A program made the position numbers and the translations under genes. Below the pieces are notes generated by a model. That model was not told the origin of the DNA. It did not search any database and saw nothing but the letters and a program-made list of their open reading frames with translations. DNA of 64,000 nt, taken from NCBI GenBank assembly GCA_031399085.1, contig JANNOQ010000048.1, positions 62,001 to 126,000 on the forward strand, in the 5' to 3' direction. The DNA is from R-RK-3 sp031399085. GTDB lineage: Bacteria > Pseudomonadota > Alphaproteobacteria > Rhizobiales > Rhodomicrobiaceae. This document shows, in pieces, positions 36,307 through 44,986 of the stretch (position 1 is the stretch's first letter; each line of letters opens with the position of its first letter).

Positions 36307-36801
36307 CTAAAGTGAGCGCAAGGGATGGCCGCTGTCCTGCTTCGCTCCGGCGGAAAGCTGCGCGCAAAGCCCGTTAGCGAGCCCTTGCGCCAAAAACATC
36401 AGTCGCCGGTGCCCGGCCGGGGCGATGCGCAGCGCCACCAAATAACGGGCGCTGGTGTAATCCTGGCTGTAAAGCGCAAGCAATATCCGCGCAAGCCACA
36501 TTTCGTCTTCGCTCACTGCCGCGGATTTGGCATTGAAAAATGTCAGGCGGCGCAGCGCGAAAATTTGCGCGCCTTGAAAAAAGGCGATGGCATAACGCTC
36601 GATCGTCGTGCCTTCGTCCCCCGCGATCAGCAAGCAAGCCCGGTCGAAATCGTCGCGACGGGTCAGCTGACTGTGGCGCCATAAGCCCCGCAGCCTTCCA
36701 ATAAGAACGAGCGTGCGCTCGTCCGCATCCGAAGGCGCACGAGTGGCCAGCATGGCATGCGAAAAGGGAATGACGGCGCCGGCCAGAAAATCGTTCGCCA
36801 A
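36307..36801 (-). CDS. Hypothetical protein upstream of dps
   Basis: A 164-residue frame with no recognised domain. It starts MANDFLAGAVIPFSHAMLA and is mostly helical in appearance, with basic segments (RLRGLWRHSQLTRRDD) and an aromatic helix (RYAIAFFQGAQIFALRRLTF). There is no signal peptide and no Cys-rich motif. It ends 16 bp before dps, so they may be co-transcribed from the region that also holds the Irr box. Overlapping frames exist on both strands, so the call rests on its position and length. Confidence 0.55.
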   Translation of the reverse strand: MANDFLAGAVIPFSHAMLATRAPSDADERTLVLIGRLRGLWRHSQLTRRDDFDRACLLIAGDEGTTIERYAIAFFQGAQIFALRRLTFFNAKSAAVSEDEMWLARILLALYSQDYTSARYLVALRIAPAGHRRLMFLAQGLANGLCAQLSAGAKQDSGHPLRSL

Positions 36802-36930
36802 ATCCCAGCCCCTTCAAACAGTTCAGCGCAGGCAAATAAGATAAGCCTCGTCAACTTCGCATACAACGCGGCGTTTGAGCAAATGTCGCGCGCAAATCCG
36901 GCCCCTGCCTTGCGCGCCAGCCTTTGACGA

Positions 36931-36947
36931 TTTAGAACTGTTCTAAA
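36931..36947. promoter_or_regulatory. Irr box (iron control element) at the mbfA promoter
   Basis: The 17-bp palindrome TTTAGAACTGTTCTAAA matches the known Irr-binding consensus TTTAGAA-N3-TTCTAAA of Hyphomicrobiales with both 7-base arms perfect. It lies 34 bp before the TTG start of mbfA, a known Irr target that is repressed under iron limitation, and about 130 bp from the divergent hypothetical-dps pair. The irr gene is encoded at 44987-45427. Confidence 0.9.
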
Positions 36948-36981
36948 CGTGGCTCCGCCGACGGACAGAGAGGAGAGGCAT

Positions 36982-37938
36982 TTGAAGCAGTTCGCCCAGC
37001 TCAGCGATAAGGAAATTCTCGCTTTGGCGATTTCCCTCGAAGAAGAGCACGCCCGTATTTACGCAGACTATGCCGATGGCTTGAAAGAGAATTTTCCAGC
37101 TTCGGCGCGGGTCTTCCTCGAATTGGCGGGGGAAGAGAACGAGCATCGCGGCAGTCTGATCGCGGTTTATCGGGAAAATTTTGGCGAGCACATACCCTTG
37201 ATCCGGCCTCACGATGTGCAGGGGTTTGTCCGCCATCGTCCGCTCTGGCTGGTCCGTCCCCTTGGGCTCGACGCGGTGCGCAAGCAGGCCGAGGAGATGG
37301 AATATGAAGTGCGGCTGTTCTACGAACGGGCGATGGCGCGCGCGACCGACGCAAGCACGCGCAAGCTGCTGGGCGATTTGGCGGCGGCGGAGCGAGGTCA
37401 TGAATCGCTGGCGCATCGCCTCAACGAATTGCATTTAACGACGTCCGCCCGCAACCAAGAGGAGGAGACACGCCAGCGCATGTTCGTGCTGCAAATCGTG
37501 CAGCCCGGCCTCGTCGGGCTGATGGACGGGTCGGTTTCGACCCTGGCTCCCCTGTTTGCCGCAGCGTTTGCGACGCAAAACACCTGGGAAACTTTTCTGG
37601 TCGGCATGGCGGCCTCGGTCGGAGCGGGCATCTCGATGGGATTTGCCGAGGCGATGTCGGATGACGGCTCGCTGACCGGGCGCGGCAAGCCGTGGATTCG
37701 CGGCGCGATCACCGGGCTGATGACCACCATCGGCGGGGTTGGCCACACGATCCCCTATCTCATCGGCGATTTCAGCGTCGCCACGACCCTTGCGATCGCG
37801 GTCGTCATGATCGAGCTTTGGGTCATCGCCTGGATCCGCGCCCGCTACTTGGATACGCGCTTCCTGCGCGCCGCATTCGAGGTGGTCGTCGGCGGGCTGA
37901 TCGTTTTCGCCGCAGGGGTGCTGATCGGGAATGCCTAG
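36982..37938 (+). CDS. mbfA: Membrane-bound ferritin-like iron exporter MbfA
   Basis: A 318-residue fusion of an N-terminal ferritin-like (rubrerythrin-type) domain and a C-terminal VIT1-type transporter. Metal ligands are suggested by LEEEHARIYADYA, AGEENEHRGSLI, EMEYEVRLFYERA and AAERGHESLAHRL. The membrane domain begins QPGLVGLMDGSVSTLAPLF and has about five helices. MbfA exports iron from the cytoplasm and protects against iron and peroxide stress in Bradyrhizobium and Agrobacterium. The TTG at 36982 is favoured by AGGAG six bases upstream; a GTG at 36949 would sit directly after the Irr box. The Irr box upstream predicts repression when iron is scarce. Confidence 0.92.
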   Translation: MKQFAQLSDKEILALAISLEEEHARIYADYADGLKENFPASARVFLELAGEENEHRGSLIAVYRENFGEHIPLIRPHDVQGFVRHRPLWLVRPLGLDAVRKQAEEMEYEVRLFYERAMARATDASTRKLLGDLAAAERGHESLAHRLNELHLTTSARNQEEETRQRMFVLQIVQPGLVGLMDGSVSTLAPLFAAAFATQNTWETFLVGMAASVGAGISMGFAEAMSDDGSLTGRGKPWIRGAITGLMTTIGGVGHTIPYLIGDFSVATTLAIAVVMIELWVIAWIRARYLDTRFLRAAFEVVVGGLIVFAAGVLIGNA

Positions 37939-37990
37939 CGGATGTGCGAGCGCCGCGCATAGCCGGATTCAGACACCCAGATGTAGAATT

Positions 37991-38012
37991 CCGGCGCGGA
38001 TGCCCGCGCCGG
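37991..38012 (+). terminator. GC-rich hairpin after mbfA
   Basis: A perfect 8-bp stem (ccggcgcg / cgcgccgg) with a 6-base loop lies 52 bp after the mbfA stop. It is followed by gttccaat, not a T-run, so it may stabilise the 3' end more than end transcription. Confidence 0.35.
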
Positions 38013-38119
38013 GTTCCAATAAACGGACAATTGGCCGAGACTCGGGTATGTTAGAAAAAACTTTGTCTGGCGAATAAAGGGACGGCGATCTTTACCCTTA
38101 AATCGCAATAGCATGACAT

Positions 38120-38443
38120 CTAGTCGTCTTTGTCGTCGTTCCCGTACCGCTCTGTCTTTTCGCTATAGACTTTGCGATTGTCGTCGTTTTCTTCATGGCC
38201 ATCCTCGTTGCTCCCATCGCGGTAAGGACGGTCATGGCAGGGAACATTGCCGACTCCCGGAACGTGGCGATGATATCGCGCCGGACCCCAAGAGCAGTAA
38301 CGATGCCAATAATGCGCCTGCGTAACCAGGCTGTTTTTACCTGCCGCGCCCTGATCGAGCATGACCGGTGGGGCAGCGTTCACGGATGGCATGGCTACGC
38401 CCGCCGCGATCGCGAAAGCCCCGATAAAGTATAGGCTACGCAT
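38120..38443 (-). CDS. Small exported hypothetical protein
   Basis: A 107-residue protein with a signal peptide (MRSLYFIGAFAIAAGVAMPS, cleavage after VNA). The mature part has an aromatic/His region (HYWHRYCSWGPARYHRHVPG) with two Cys, then a highly charged Asp/Glu/Asn-rich tail (EDGHEENDDNRKVYSEK). AAGGAG before the ATG at 38443 sets the start. No family was recognised. The acidic tail and His/Cys cluster could bind cations, but this is only a reading of composition. Confidence 0.7.
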   Translation of the reverse strand: MRSLYFIGAFAIAAGVAMPSVNAAPPVMLDQGAAGKNSLVTQAHYWHRYCSWGPARYHRHVPGVGNVPCHDRPYRDGSNEDGHEENDDNRKVYSEKTERYGNDDKDD

Positions 38444-38630
38444 CAACTTCTCCTTCTCGAATTCATCATTCTGGGAGTGTCGATTTACGAGGCTTAATGA
38501 CGTCTGAATAGGTTGAATGGGTCTTGTTTATCTTCGATCTTGAGCGACAAGTTGACATGCGCCTGTTGGTCCGCGTTGGAAGCGCGTCGCCACATAAGCT
38601 AGCGTCCGGTTGCCGACATGAAATTGCGAT

Positions 38631-39197
38631 CTATGGTTTTTCCGGAGCTTCAACTTTCCCGCCCCCCGCCGAAATCCGATCCACCACCGCAAGCGCGAAC
38701 GCGCTGAGCACAAAGGCCAAATGGATGAGCGTCGTCCACATGATTTTCTGATTGTCGTATTGCGGCGCGTTCAGGAAGACTTGCAGCAAATGGATCGACG
38801 ATATCGCCACAATCGAGGAGGCGATTTTGACCTTCAGGCTGCCGGTGTCGATTTTGCCGAGCCATGTCAGCTCGCTCGCATTGCCCCGATCGAGCCGGCT
38901 AATGTAATTCTCATAGCCGCTCAGCATGACCATGACCATCAAGCTGGCGACAAGGCAGGCGTCGATAAGGCCAAGCATCGCAAGGATGACTTCATTGTCG
39001 GAAAGCGTAAAAACACTCATGGAAAGCTTGATGCATTTATAGACGAAGGCGATCGCATATACGGCAAGCGCAAACGCCAATCCGAAATAGAAAATGATGA
39101 GAAGCCAACGGCTCGACAGCATCGCGCGTTCGATAAGGGATTCGAACCAATCGTCCGTCGACGCCTGGCGGTCGATGCCATGCTTTTCATCGCTCAT
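38631..39197 (-). CDS. YqhA / UPF0114 (TIGR00645) membrane protein
   Basis: A 188-residue integral membrane protein with four hydrophobic helices and the family segments SSRWLLIIFYFGLAFALAVY and NYISRLDRGNASELTWLGKI. The YqhA/UPF0114 family is widespread in Proteobacteria and structurally related to small channel-like proteins, but its function is not established. It is divergent from coaBC, with 188 bp between the start codons. Confidence 0.88.
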   Translation of the reverse strand: MSDEKHGIDRQASTDDWFESLIERAMLSSRWLLIIFYFGLAFALAVYAIAFVYKCIKLSMSVFTLSDNEVILAMLGLIDACLVASLMVMVMLSGYENYISRLDRGNASELTWLGKIDTGSLKVKIASSIVAISSIHLLQVFLNAPQYDNQKIMWTTLIHLAFVLSAFALAVVDRISAGGGKVEAPEKP

Positions 39198-39385
39198 CGA
39201 AAATTGGTCCTTTGCGCGGCTGGAATCGGCATCGCCAAGCTTTAGCGCGGCGGACGCGTTTGGCCAAGGCTCCGAAACGCAAAATCAATACCGGCTTGGC
39301 CCGGCGAAAGTGCGAAACTGGCAAATTCGGCTTAGCGTTATGATATAACTGGCAGTCGACAGTCGCATTCAACCTGGCGGCGCCC

Positions 39386-40621
39386 GTGCACGGAACATCC
39401 ATCCTGCTCATTATCGGCGGAGGCATCGCCGCCTACAAATCGCTCGATCTGATCCGGCGCGCCCGAGAACGCGGCGCGCGGGTGCGGGCCGTGCTAACCG
39501 CAGGGGCGCAGCACTTCGTGACGCCGCTCTCGGTTTCGACGCTCTGCGAGGAGAAGGCGTTTACCGATCTTTTCGACCTTAAGGACGAAACCGAGATCGG
39601 CCATATCCAGCTTTCGCGCGATGCGGACGTCATCATTATCGCCCCGGCGACCGCCAATCTCCTCGCCCGCATGGCGCACGGCCTCGCCGACGATCTGGCG
39701 ACTGCGGTTCTGCTTGCCTCGAACAAGCCGATTCTTGCCGCGCCCGCCATGAATTGGAAGATGTGGGAGAACCCGGCGACCCGGCGCAATTGTAAGCAGC
39801 TTCGTGCGGACGGCGTGCATTTCGTCGGTCCGGGGGAAGGGGCGATGGCCTGCAATGAATGGGGCGTCGGGCGGATGGCCGAGCCAGCGGAGGTTCTCGA
39901 CGCAGCCGACAGGCTGCTGTCGGTTGGCAAGGCTCTGCTGCTGAAAGGCGCGCATGTGCTGATTACGGCGGGGCCGACGCACGAGCCGATCGACCCCGTC
40001 CGCTACATCGCCAACCGCTCCTCCGGCAAGCAGGGCTTCGCCATCGCCGCCGCCGCCGCCGCTCTGGGCGCGCGGGTGACGCTGGTGGCGGGTCCCGTGG
40101 GCTTGAAGCCGCCGCACGGCGTCGATATCATCCGCGTGGAGACCGCCCGCGACATGCTGGCCGCCGTCGAAGCCGCGCTGCCGGCTGACATCGCCATCTT
40201 TGCCGCCGCCGTCGCGGATTGGCGGGCCGCCGCCGTTCATGACGAAAAGATGAAGAAAGTTGGGAAAGGAAGATTGCCGGCCCTCGCCCTTGTCGAGAAT
40301 CCAGATATCCTGACGATAATTGCCAAGCACAGAAGCCTTCGCCCGCCTCTGGTCATCGGCTTTGCCGCCGAGACGGAGAATGTCGTGACCTACGCGACGA
40401 AAAAGCTGGCTGCGAAGGGCTGTGACTGGATCGTGGCGAATGATGTGTCGGCGGAGAAGGGTGTCATGGGGGGTAGTGAAAACGAGGTGCAGCTCATCAC
40501 CGCGCAAGGCGTGGAGAGCTGGCCGCATATGCCAAAGGAAGCGGTCGGCCTGGAACTAATGCAGCGGGCGGCGGCTTTCCTGCGCGAGCGCGGGCGCGGC
40601 CAATGGGCGGCGGCGGAATAA
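39386..40621 (+). CDS. coaBC: Bifunctional phosphopantothenoylcysteine decarboxylase / phosphopantothenate--cysteine ligase
   Basis: A 411-residue CoaBC (Dfp), catalysing two consecutive steps of coenzyme A synthesis. The FMN-dependent CoaC half includes GGGIAAYKSLDLIRRAR, the catalytic-His segment HIQLSRDAD and the substrate loop APAMNWKMWENPATRRN. The CoaB half starts near VLITAGPTHEPIDPVRYIAN and contains NRSSGKQGFAIAAAA. The start is a GTG at 39386. dut follows after 4 bp and moeB soon after, forming a three-gene plus-strand operon. Confidence 0.96.
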   Translation: MHGTSILLIIGGGIAAYKSLDLIRRARERGARVRAVLTAGAQHFVTPLSVSTLCEEKAFTDLFDLKDETEIGHIQLSRDADVIIIAPATANLLARMAHGLADDLATAVLLASNKPILAAPAMNWKMWENPATRRNCKQLRADGVHFVGPGEGAMACNEWGVGRMAEPAEVLDAADRLLSVGKALLLKGAHVLITAGPTHEPIDPVRYIANRSSGKQGFAIAAAAAALGARVTLVAGPVGLKPPHGVDIIRVETARDMLAAVEAALPADIAIFAAAVADWRAAAVHDEKMKKVGKGRLPALALVENPDILTIIAKHRSLRPPLVIGFAAETENVVTYATKKLAAKGCDWIVANDVSAEKGVMGGSENEVQLITAQGVESWPHMPKEAVGLELMQRAAAFLRERGRGQWAAAE

Positions 40622-40625
40622 ACCG

Positions 40626-41108
40626 ATGCTGAACCGGCCGTTTTTTCAAAGTTTCCGGCATCCGGTCATCCGCGTCCAGCGCCTGCCGCATGGCGACGGG
40701 CTGCCCTTGCCGCATTATCAAACCGAGCGCGCGGCCGGCATGGATCTGCTCGCGGCGCTCGCCGAGGATGAAACGATCTTCCTCCCGGCGGGGGAGCGCG
40801 CGCTGATCCCCACAGGCCTCGCTATCGAAATTCCCGCCGGATTCGAGGCGCAAATCCGGCCGCGCTCCGGCATCGCGGTCAGTTACGGTGTGACGGTTCT
40901 GAACAGCCCCGGCACGATTGACGCCGACTATCGCGGCGAGGTCAAGGTGCTGCTGGTCAATCTCGGCCTTGAGACCTACCCCGTTGAACGCGGCGCGCGG
41001 ATCGCCCAGCTTGTAATTGCGCCGGTTTCGCGCGCCTCATGGGAGGTCGTGACCGAGCTTGAGGAAAGCCGGCGCGGCGGCGGCGGATTTGGGTCCACGG
41101 GCCGGTAA
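40626..41108 (+). CDS. dut: dUTP diphosphatase
   Basis: A 160-residue trimeric dUTPase, which hydrolyses dUTP to dUMP to keep uracil out of DNA and feed dTMP synthesis. The five motifs are visible: AAGMDLLAA (1), RPRSGIAVSYGVTV (2), LNSPGTIDADYRGEVK (3), RGARIAQLVIAPV (4) and the C-terminal Gly-rich RRGGGGFGSTGR (5). It lies 4 bp after coaBC and 13 bp before moeB. The coaBC-dut pairing is ancient and common. Confidence 0.97.
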   Translation: MLNRPFFQSFRHPVIRVQRLPHGDGLPLPHYQTERAAGMDLLAALAEDETIFLPAGERALIPTGLAIEIPAGFEAQIRPRSGIAVSYGVTVLNSPGTIDADYRGEVKVLLVNLGLETYPVERGARIAQLVIAPVSRASWEVVTELEESRRGGGGFGSTGR

Positions 41109-41121
41109 GGTAAAGCCTGTC

Positions 41122-41937
41122 ATGGGTCTCACCAGCTCCGAAATCCAACGCTATAAGCGGCATTTGCTGCTCAAGGAAGTCGGCGGCGCCGGTCAGCAGA
41201 CCCTGAAGGACGCGCGGGTACTGGTCATCGGCGCGGGCGGGCTTGGCTCGCCGATGCTGATGTATCTGGCGGCGGCGGGCGTCGGCCATATTGGCATCGC
41301 GGATGACGACCGCGTGTCGATCGACAATTTACAGCGCCAGATCGTGCATGATACGGCCCGCGTCGGCGTGCTGAAGGCGGAAAGCGCGGCGGAGACCCTG
41401 ACGCGCATCAATCCGCATGTCGCGCCGGACATCATCCCGCATCGGCTGACGGCTGAAAACGCGATGCAGCTAATTTCGGCGTATGACATCGTCGCCGACG
41501 GCTCGGACAATTTCGCCACGCGCTATCTCGTAAACGACGCCTGCTACCTGGCCAAAAAGCCGCTGGTGTTCGGCGCACTCGGCCCGTTCGACGGCTATCT
41601 CTCGACTTTCCGCGCCTTCGAGACGGGCGAAGACGGCAATCCGAACCCGTCCTATCGCTGCATCTTTCCCGAAGCGCCGCCGCCAGGAACGATTGCCAGC
41701 TGCGAAGAGGCGGGCATTCTCGGCGCGGTCGCGGGCGTGATCGGTACGCTTCAGGCCGTCGAGGTCTTGAAGGAACTGCTCGGCATCGGCCAATCGCTGA
41801 CCGGCAGATTGCTGATCTACGACGCGCTCGGCGGCCGCTTCGAGACGATGAATTATGGCTGGGACCGGGATAATCCGCTAAACGGGCGGGAGCCGACGAT
41901 TAGAGACCTCGCCATCCACAAGCCGAAGGCGGCATGA
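41122..41937 (+). CDS. moeB: HesA/MoeB/ThiF family adenylyltransferase
   Basis: A 271-residue E1-like enzyme that adenylates the C-terminal glycine of a small sulfur carrier (MoaD or ThiS). Features are the N-terminal QRYKRHLLLKEVGGAGQQ, ATP site VIGAGGLGSPMLMYLAAAGV, DNFATRYLVNDACY and the conserved Cys region YRCIFPEAPPPGTIASCEEA. There is no rhodanese domain. The family cannot be split with certainty between molybdopterin and thiamin roles from sequence alone. The ATG at 41122 is chosen over 41059, which lies within dut. It is convergent with fabI, 6 bp away. Confidence 0.9.
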   Translation: MGLTSSEIQRYKRHLLLKEVGGAGQQTLKDARVLVIGAGGLGSPMLMYLAAAGVGHIGIADDDRVSIDNLQRQIVHDTARVGVLKAESAAETLTRINPHVAPDIIPHRLTAENAMQLISAYDIVADGSDNFATRYLVNDACYLAKKPLVFGALGPFDGYLSTFRAFETGEDGNPNPSYRCIFPEAPPPGTIASCEEAGILGAVAGVIGTLQAVEVLKELLGIGQSLTGRLLIYDALGGRFETMNYGWDRDNPLNGREPTIRDLAIHKPKAA

Positions 41938-41943
41938 GGGAAG

Positions 41944-42837
41944 TTATTCCGCAGCCTGCGCCTTAAGCACGTCAGTTCCCGCCGCCTCGCCATTGCTAGC
42001 AAGGGCCGTGGCTTCACCGGTTTCCTTGATGGTCTCCGGGCGCGGCATGGCGACAGTATTATACCCCGAATCCACATAGTGGATTTCGCCGGTTACTGCC
42101 GTCGAAAGATCCGACAAGAGATAAAGCGCCGCGCCGCCCACTTCATCCAGCGTCGGCGTGCGGCCGAGCGGAGCATGCATTTTCTGGAAGTTGAACAGCA
42201 CCCGCGCATCCGAAATGCCCGCTCCGGCCAGCGTGCGCATCGGCCCAGGCGAGAGCGCGTTCACCCGGATGTTCTGCGGGCCGAAATCCATCGCCAGATA
42301 GCGCACCGACGCCTCAAGCGCCGCCTTTGCGATACCCATGACATTATAGCGCGGCACGACACGCATCGAGCCGGCATAGGTCAGCGTGATGATCGAGCCG
42401 CCATGCGGCATCAGCGCGGCGGCGCGCTTGGCGACTTCGGTAAAGGAGAAGCAGGAGATCACCATCGTGTTGATGAAATTCTCCCGGCTGGTGTCGGCGT
42501 AACGGCCTTTCAGTTCGTTGCGGTCGGAAAAGGCGAGCGCGTGGACGATGAAATCCAGCGAGCCCCATTTTTCACCGATCTCGTTGAACGCCGCATCGAC
42601 CGAGGCCAGATCCATCACATCGCAGGGCGAGATGATCGTGCCGCCAAGCGCTTGCGCAAGCGGAATAGCGCGCCGGCCAAAGGCATCACCTTGATAGGTA
42701 AAGGCCAGCTCCGCCCCGTGGCCCGCGAGCACTCGGGCGATGCCGTAGGCGATGGAGCGATCGTTGGCGACGCCCATGATAAGCCCGCGCTTGCCGGCCA
42801 TGAGCGGCCCTGGCTTGGCGATATCAATCCCTGTCAT
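41944..42837 (-). CDS. fabI: Enoyl-[acyl-carrier-protein] reductase (NADH)
   Basis: A 297-residue FabI of the short-chain dehydrogenase superfamily, reducing trans-2-enoyl-ACP in the last step of each fatty-acid elongation cycle. The nucleotide segment is LIMGVANDRSIAYGIARVLA, and the catalytic spacing Tyr-x6-Lys is seen in YNVMGIAKAALEASVRYLA. The C-terminus extends about 25 residues past the usual family end (GEATALASNGEAAGTDVLKA), an Ala/Glu-rich tail. It is third in fabA-fabB-fabI. Family motifs are direct; the tail has no assigned role. Confidence 0.95.
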   Translation of the reverse strand: MTGIDIAKPGPLMAGKRGLIMGVANDRSIAYGIARVLAGHGAELAFTYQGDAFGRRAIPLAQALGGTIISPCDVMDLASVDAAFNEIGEKWGSLDFIVHALAFSDRNELKGRYADTSRENFINTMVISCFSFTEVAKRAAALMPHGGSIITLTYAGSMRVVPRYNVMGIAKAALEASVRYLAMDFGPQNIRVNALSPGPMRTLAGAGISDARVLFNFQKMHAPLGRTPTLDEVGGAALYLLSDLSTAVTGEIHYVDSGYNTVAMPRPETIKETGEATALASNGEAAGTDVLKAQAAE

Positions 42838-42896
42838 CGTCGCTCTCGGTGTCAGATTTTTTTGCCTAGCGGCTAGAAGGCCGCAGAACCGAACGC

Positions 42897-44114
42897 TTAC
42901 GCGCTATAGCGCTTGAAGACCAGCGTGGCGTTCGTGCCCCCGAAGCCAAAGCTGTTCGACATTACGCAATTTAGTTCAAGGTTGTCCAGACGCTCCCTGA
43001 CGATAGGAACATCATTGAAAACCGGATCAAGCTCTTCGATGTTGGCCGATTCGCAAATGAATCCGTTTTTCATCATCAACAACGAATAGATCGCCTCTTG
43101 AACGCCGGCCGCTCCCAGCGAATGGCCGGTCAGGGATTTCGTCGCCGAGATTGGCGGAATGTCGCTGCCGAAGACTTCGCGAATTGCCTCGATCTCTCTG
43201 ATGTCGCCGATCGGTGTTGAGGTTGCGTGCGGATTGATGTAGTCGATCTTGCAATCGAGTCCCTCCATCGCGAGGTTGATGCAGCGCACCGCGCCCTCGC
43301 CGGAGGGTTGGACCATATCGTAGCCATCGGACGTCGCGCCATAGCCGGCAACCTCGGCATAAATCTTGGCGCCCCGAGCCTTGGCGTGCTCCAATTCTTC
43401 CAGAACCAGAACGCCGGCGCCGCCCGCGATCACAAACCCGTCGCGCTTGAGATCATAGGCGCGGCTCGATTTTTCTGGCGCGTCGTTGAAGTCGGACGAC
43501 ATGGCGTTCATTGAGTCAAACAGCACTGAAAGCGTCCAGTCGAGTTCCTCGCCACCGCCTGCAAAGACGATATCCTGCTTGCCCCACTGGATCAGCTCTG
43601 CGCCGTTGCCGATGCAATGGGCCGAGGTAGAGCAGGCCGAGGAGATGGAGTAATTCACGCCTTTGATCTTAAAGGGCGTCGCTAGCGTCGCGGAATTCGT
43701 GCTCGACATGGCTTTGGGCACCTCGAAAGGTCCGACCTTACGCGGGCCCTTGGAGCGGGTGGTGTCGGCAGCCTGCACGATGGCGCGGGTCGATGGCCCG
43801 CCTGAGCCCATGATCAGCCCCGTGCGCTCATGCGAGATGTCCTTGTCCTCAAGCCCCGCATCCTGGATGGCCTGCTGCATGGAAATATAGTTCCATCCCG
43901 CGCCTGCGCCCATGAAGCGGCGGATCTTGCGGTCGACAATATTTTCCCAGTCCAGCGTCGGCGCGCCGTGAACCTGGCAGCGGAAGCCCAGTTCGGCATA
44001 GTCCTTCGCCCGGACAATGCCGGAGCGAGCCTCGCGCAAGGACGCCAACACCTCTTGGGCGTTATTGCCGATCGAGGACACAATCCCCAAGCCTGTAACG
44101 ACGACGCGTCTCAT
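42897..44114 (-). CDS. fabB: 3-oxoacyl-ACP synthase I
   Basis: A 405-residue condensing enzyme that elongates cis-unsaturated acyl-ACP made by FabA. The Cys-His-His triad is in SSACSTSAHCIGNGAELIQ, INPHATSTPIGD and TKSLTGHSLGAAG. The start ATG at 44114 follows GAGGGG and yields MRRVVVTGLGIVSS; earlier in-frame codons add non-conserved residues. fabA is 145 bp upstream and fabI 59 bp downstream on the same strand, forming the unsaturated fatty-acid operon. Confidence 0.96.
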   Translation of the reverse strand: MRRVVVTGLGIVSSIGNNAQEVLASLREARSGIVRAKDYAELGFRCQVHGAPTLDWENIVDRKIRRFMGAGAGWNYISMQQAIQDAGLEDKDISHERTGLIMGSGGPSTRAIVQAADTTRSKGPRKVGPFEVPKAMSSTNSATLATPFKIKGVNYSISSACSTSAHCIGNGAELIQWGKQDIVFAGGGEELDWTLSVLFDSMNAMSSDFNDAPEKSSRAYDLKRDGFVIAGGAGVLVLEELEHAKARGAKIYAEVAGYGATSDGYDMVQPSGEGAVRCINLAMEGLDCKIDYINPHATSTPIGDIREIEAIREVFGSDIPPISATKSLTGHSLGAAGVQEAIYSLLMMKNGFICESANIEELDPVFNDVPIVRERLDNLELNCVMSNSFGFGGTNATLVFKRYSA

Positions 44115-44259
44115 GGAAACCCCTCTTGTCTCCTCTACCCGCATTCAGCACGGCAGCCAACCGGGCCAAGTCCACAGCCCACATCGCCAGCGACGCAGCA
44201 TTCAAATCATATTGTGTCGCATTTCCGGGATTGAAGCCGAACTTTTTCCCGATCGCGCT

Positions 44260-44793
44260 TCATAGGCCGACGGCGGCATCGGAGGAGGTCGCCTCGAACA
44301 ACCCGACTCGCAAATCCTTGGCTAGGTAGATCGTCGCGCCGTCCGCCTTCACGAGGCCATCGCCAATGCCCAATGTCAGCTTGCGCCTGATAACGCGCTT
44401 CAGATCGACGATGTATTCAAGCTTCTTGATCGTGGGCGTGACCATGCCGGTCAGTTTGACCTCGCCAACGCCAATCGCGCGGCCGCGGCCCTGACCGCCA
44501 ACCCAGCCAAGAAAAAAGCCCAGCATTTGCCACAAGGCATCCAGGCCAAGGCATCCGGGCATCACCGGATCGCCCTTGAAGTGACAGGCAAAAAACCAAA
44601 GATCCGGTTTGACCTCCAACTCGGCGACCACCCGGCCCTTATCATGTTCGCCGCCGCTTTCGGAAATATGCGTGATACGGTCGAACATCAGCATCGGCGG
44701 CAGCGGCAATTGCGGATTGCCAGCCCCGAACAATTCGCCGCGCCCGCAGGCCAGGAGATCCATGTAGTCGTAAGCCTGTTGGCGTTCGGCCAT
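44260..44793 (-). CDS. fabA: 3-hydroxydecanoyl-ACP dehydratase / isomerase
   Basis: A 177-residue hot-dog fold enzyme that dehydrates 3-hydroxydecanoyl-ACP and isomerises the trans-2 to the cis-3 alkene, committing carbon to unsaturated fatty acids. The catalytic His and Asp are in ACHFKGDPVMPGCLGLDALW. The start MAERQQAYDYMDLLACGRGE matches the family. It is the first gene of fabA-fabB-fabI and is divergent from irr, with 193 bp between start codons; this order is conserved in Hyphomicrobiales. Confidence 0.97.
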   Translation of the reverse strand: MAERQQAYDYMDLLACGRGELFGAGNPQLPLPPMLMFDRITHISESGGEHDKGRVVAELEVKPDLWFFACHFKGDPVMPGCLGLDALWQMLGFFLGWVGGQGRGRAIGVGEVKLTGMVTPTIKKLEYIVDLKRVIRRKLTLGIGDGLVKADGATIYLAKDLRVGLFEATSSDAAVGL

Positions 44794-44986
44794 CGTATCT
44801 TTATACCATGTGCAATCGGGAGAAGATCATTCCCATTCCAGCCCAGTTACCTAACATAACGCGGCAGCAATGCAAAAGCCTGCCTCTCGGTCTGACGGGA
44901 CGGCGACACGAATGAGCATTTAGTTGCTTTGAAAGCGGCTACACAATATATTTTTAGCGATCGCACGCAAGGACATTAACACCCCG

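Noticed and set aside
39135..39155. ggattcgaacc resembling a tRNA T-arm
   Set aside because: It is coding sequence of the YqhA-like gene and lacks the other tRNA arms.
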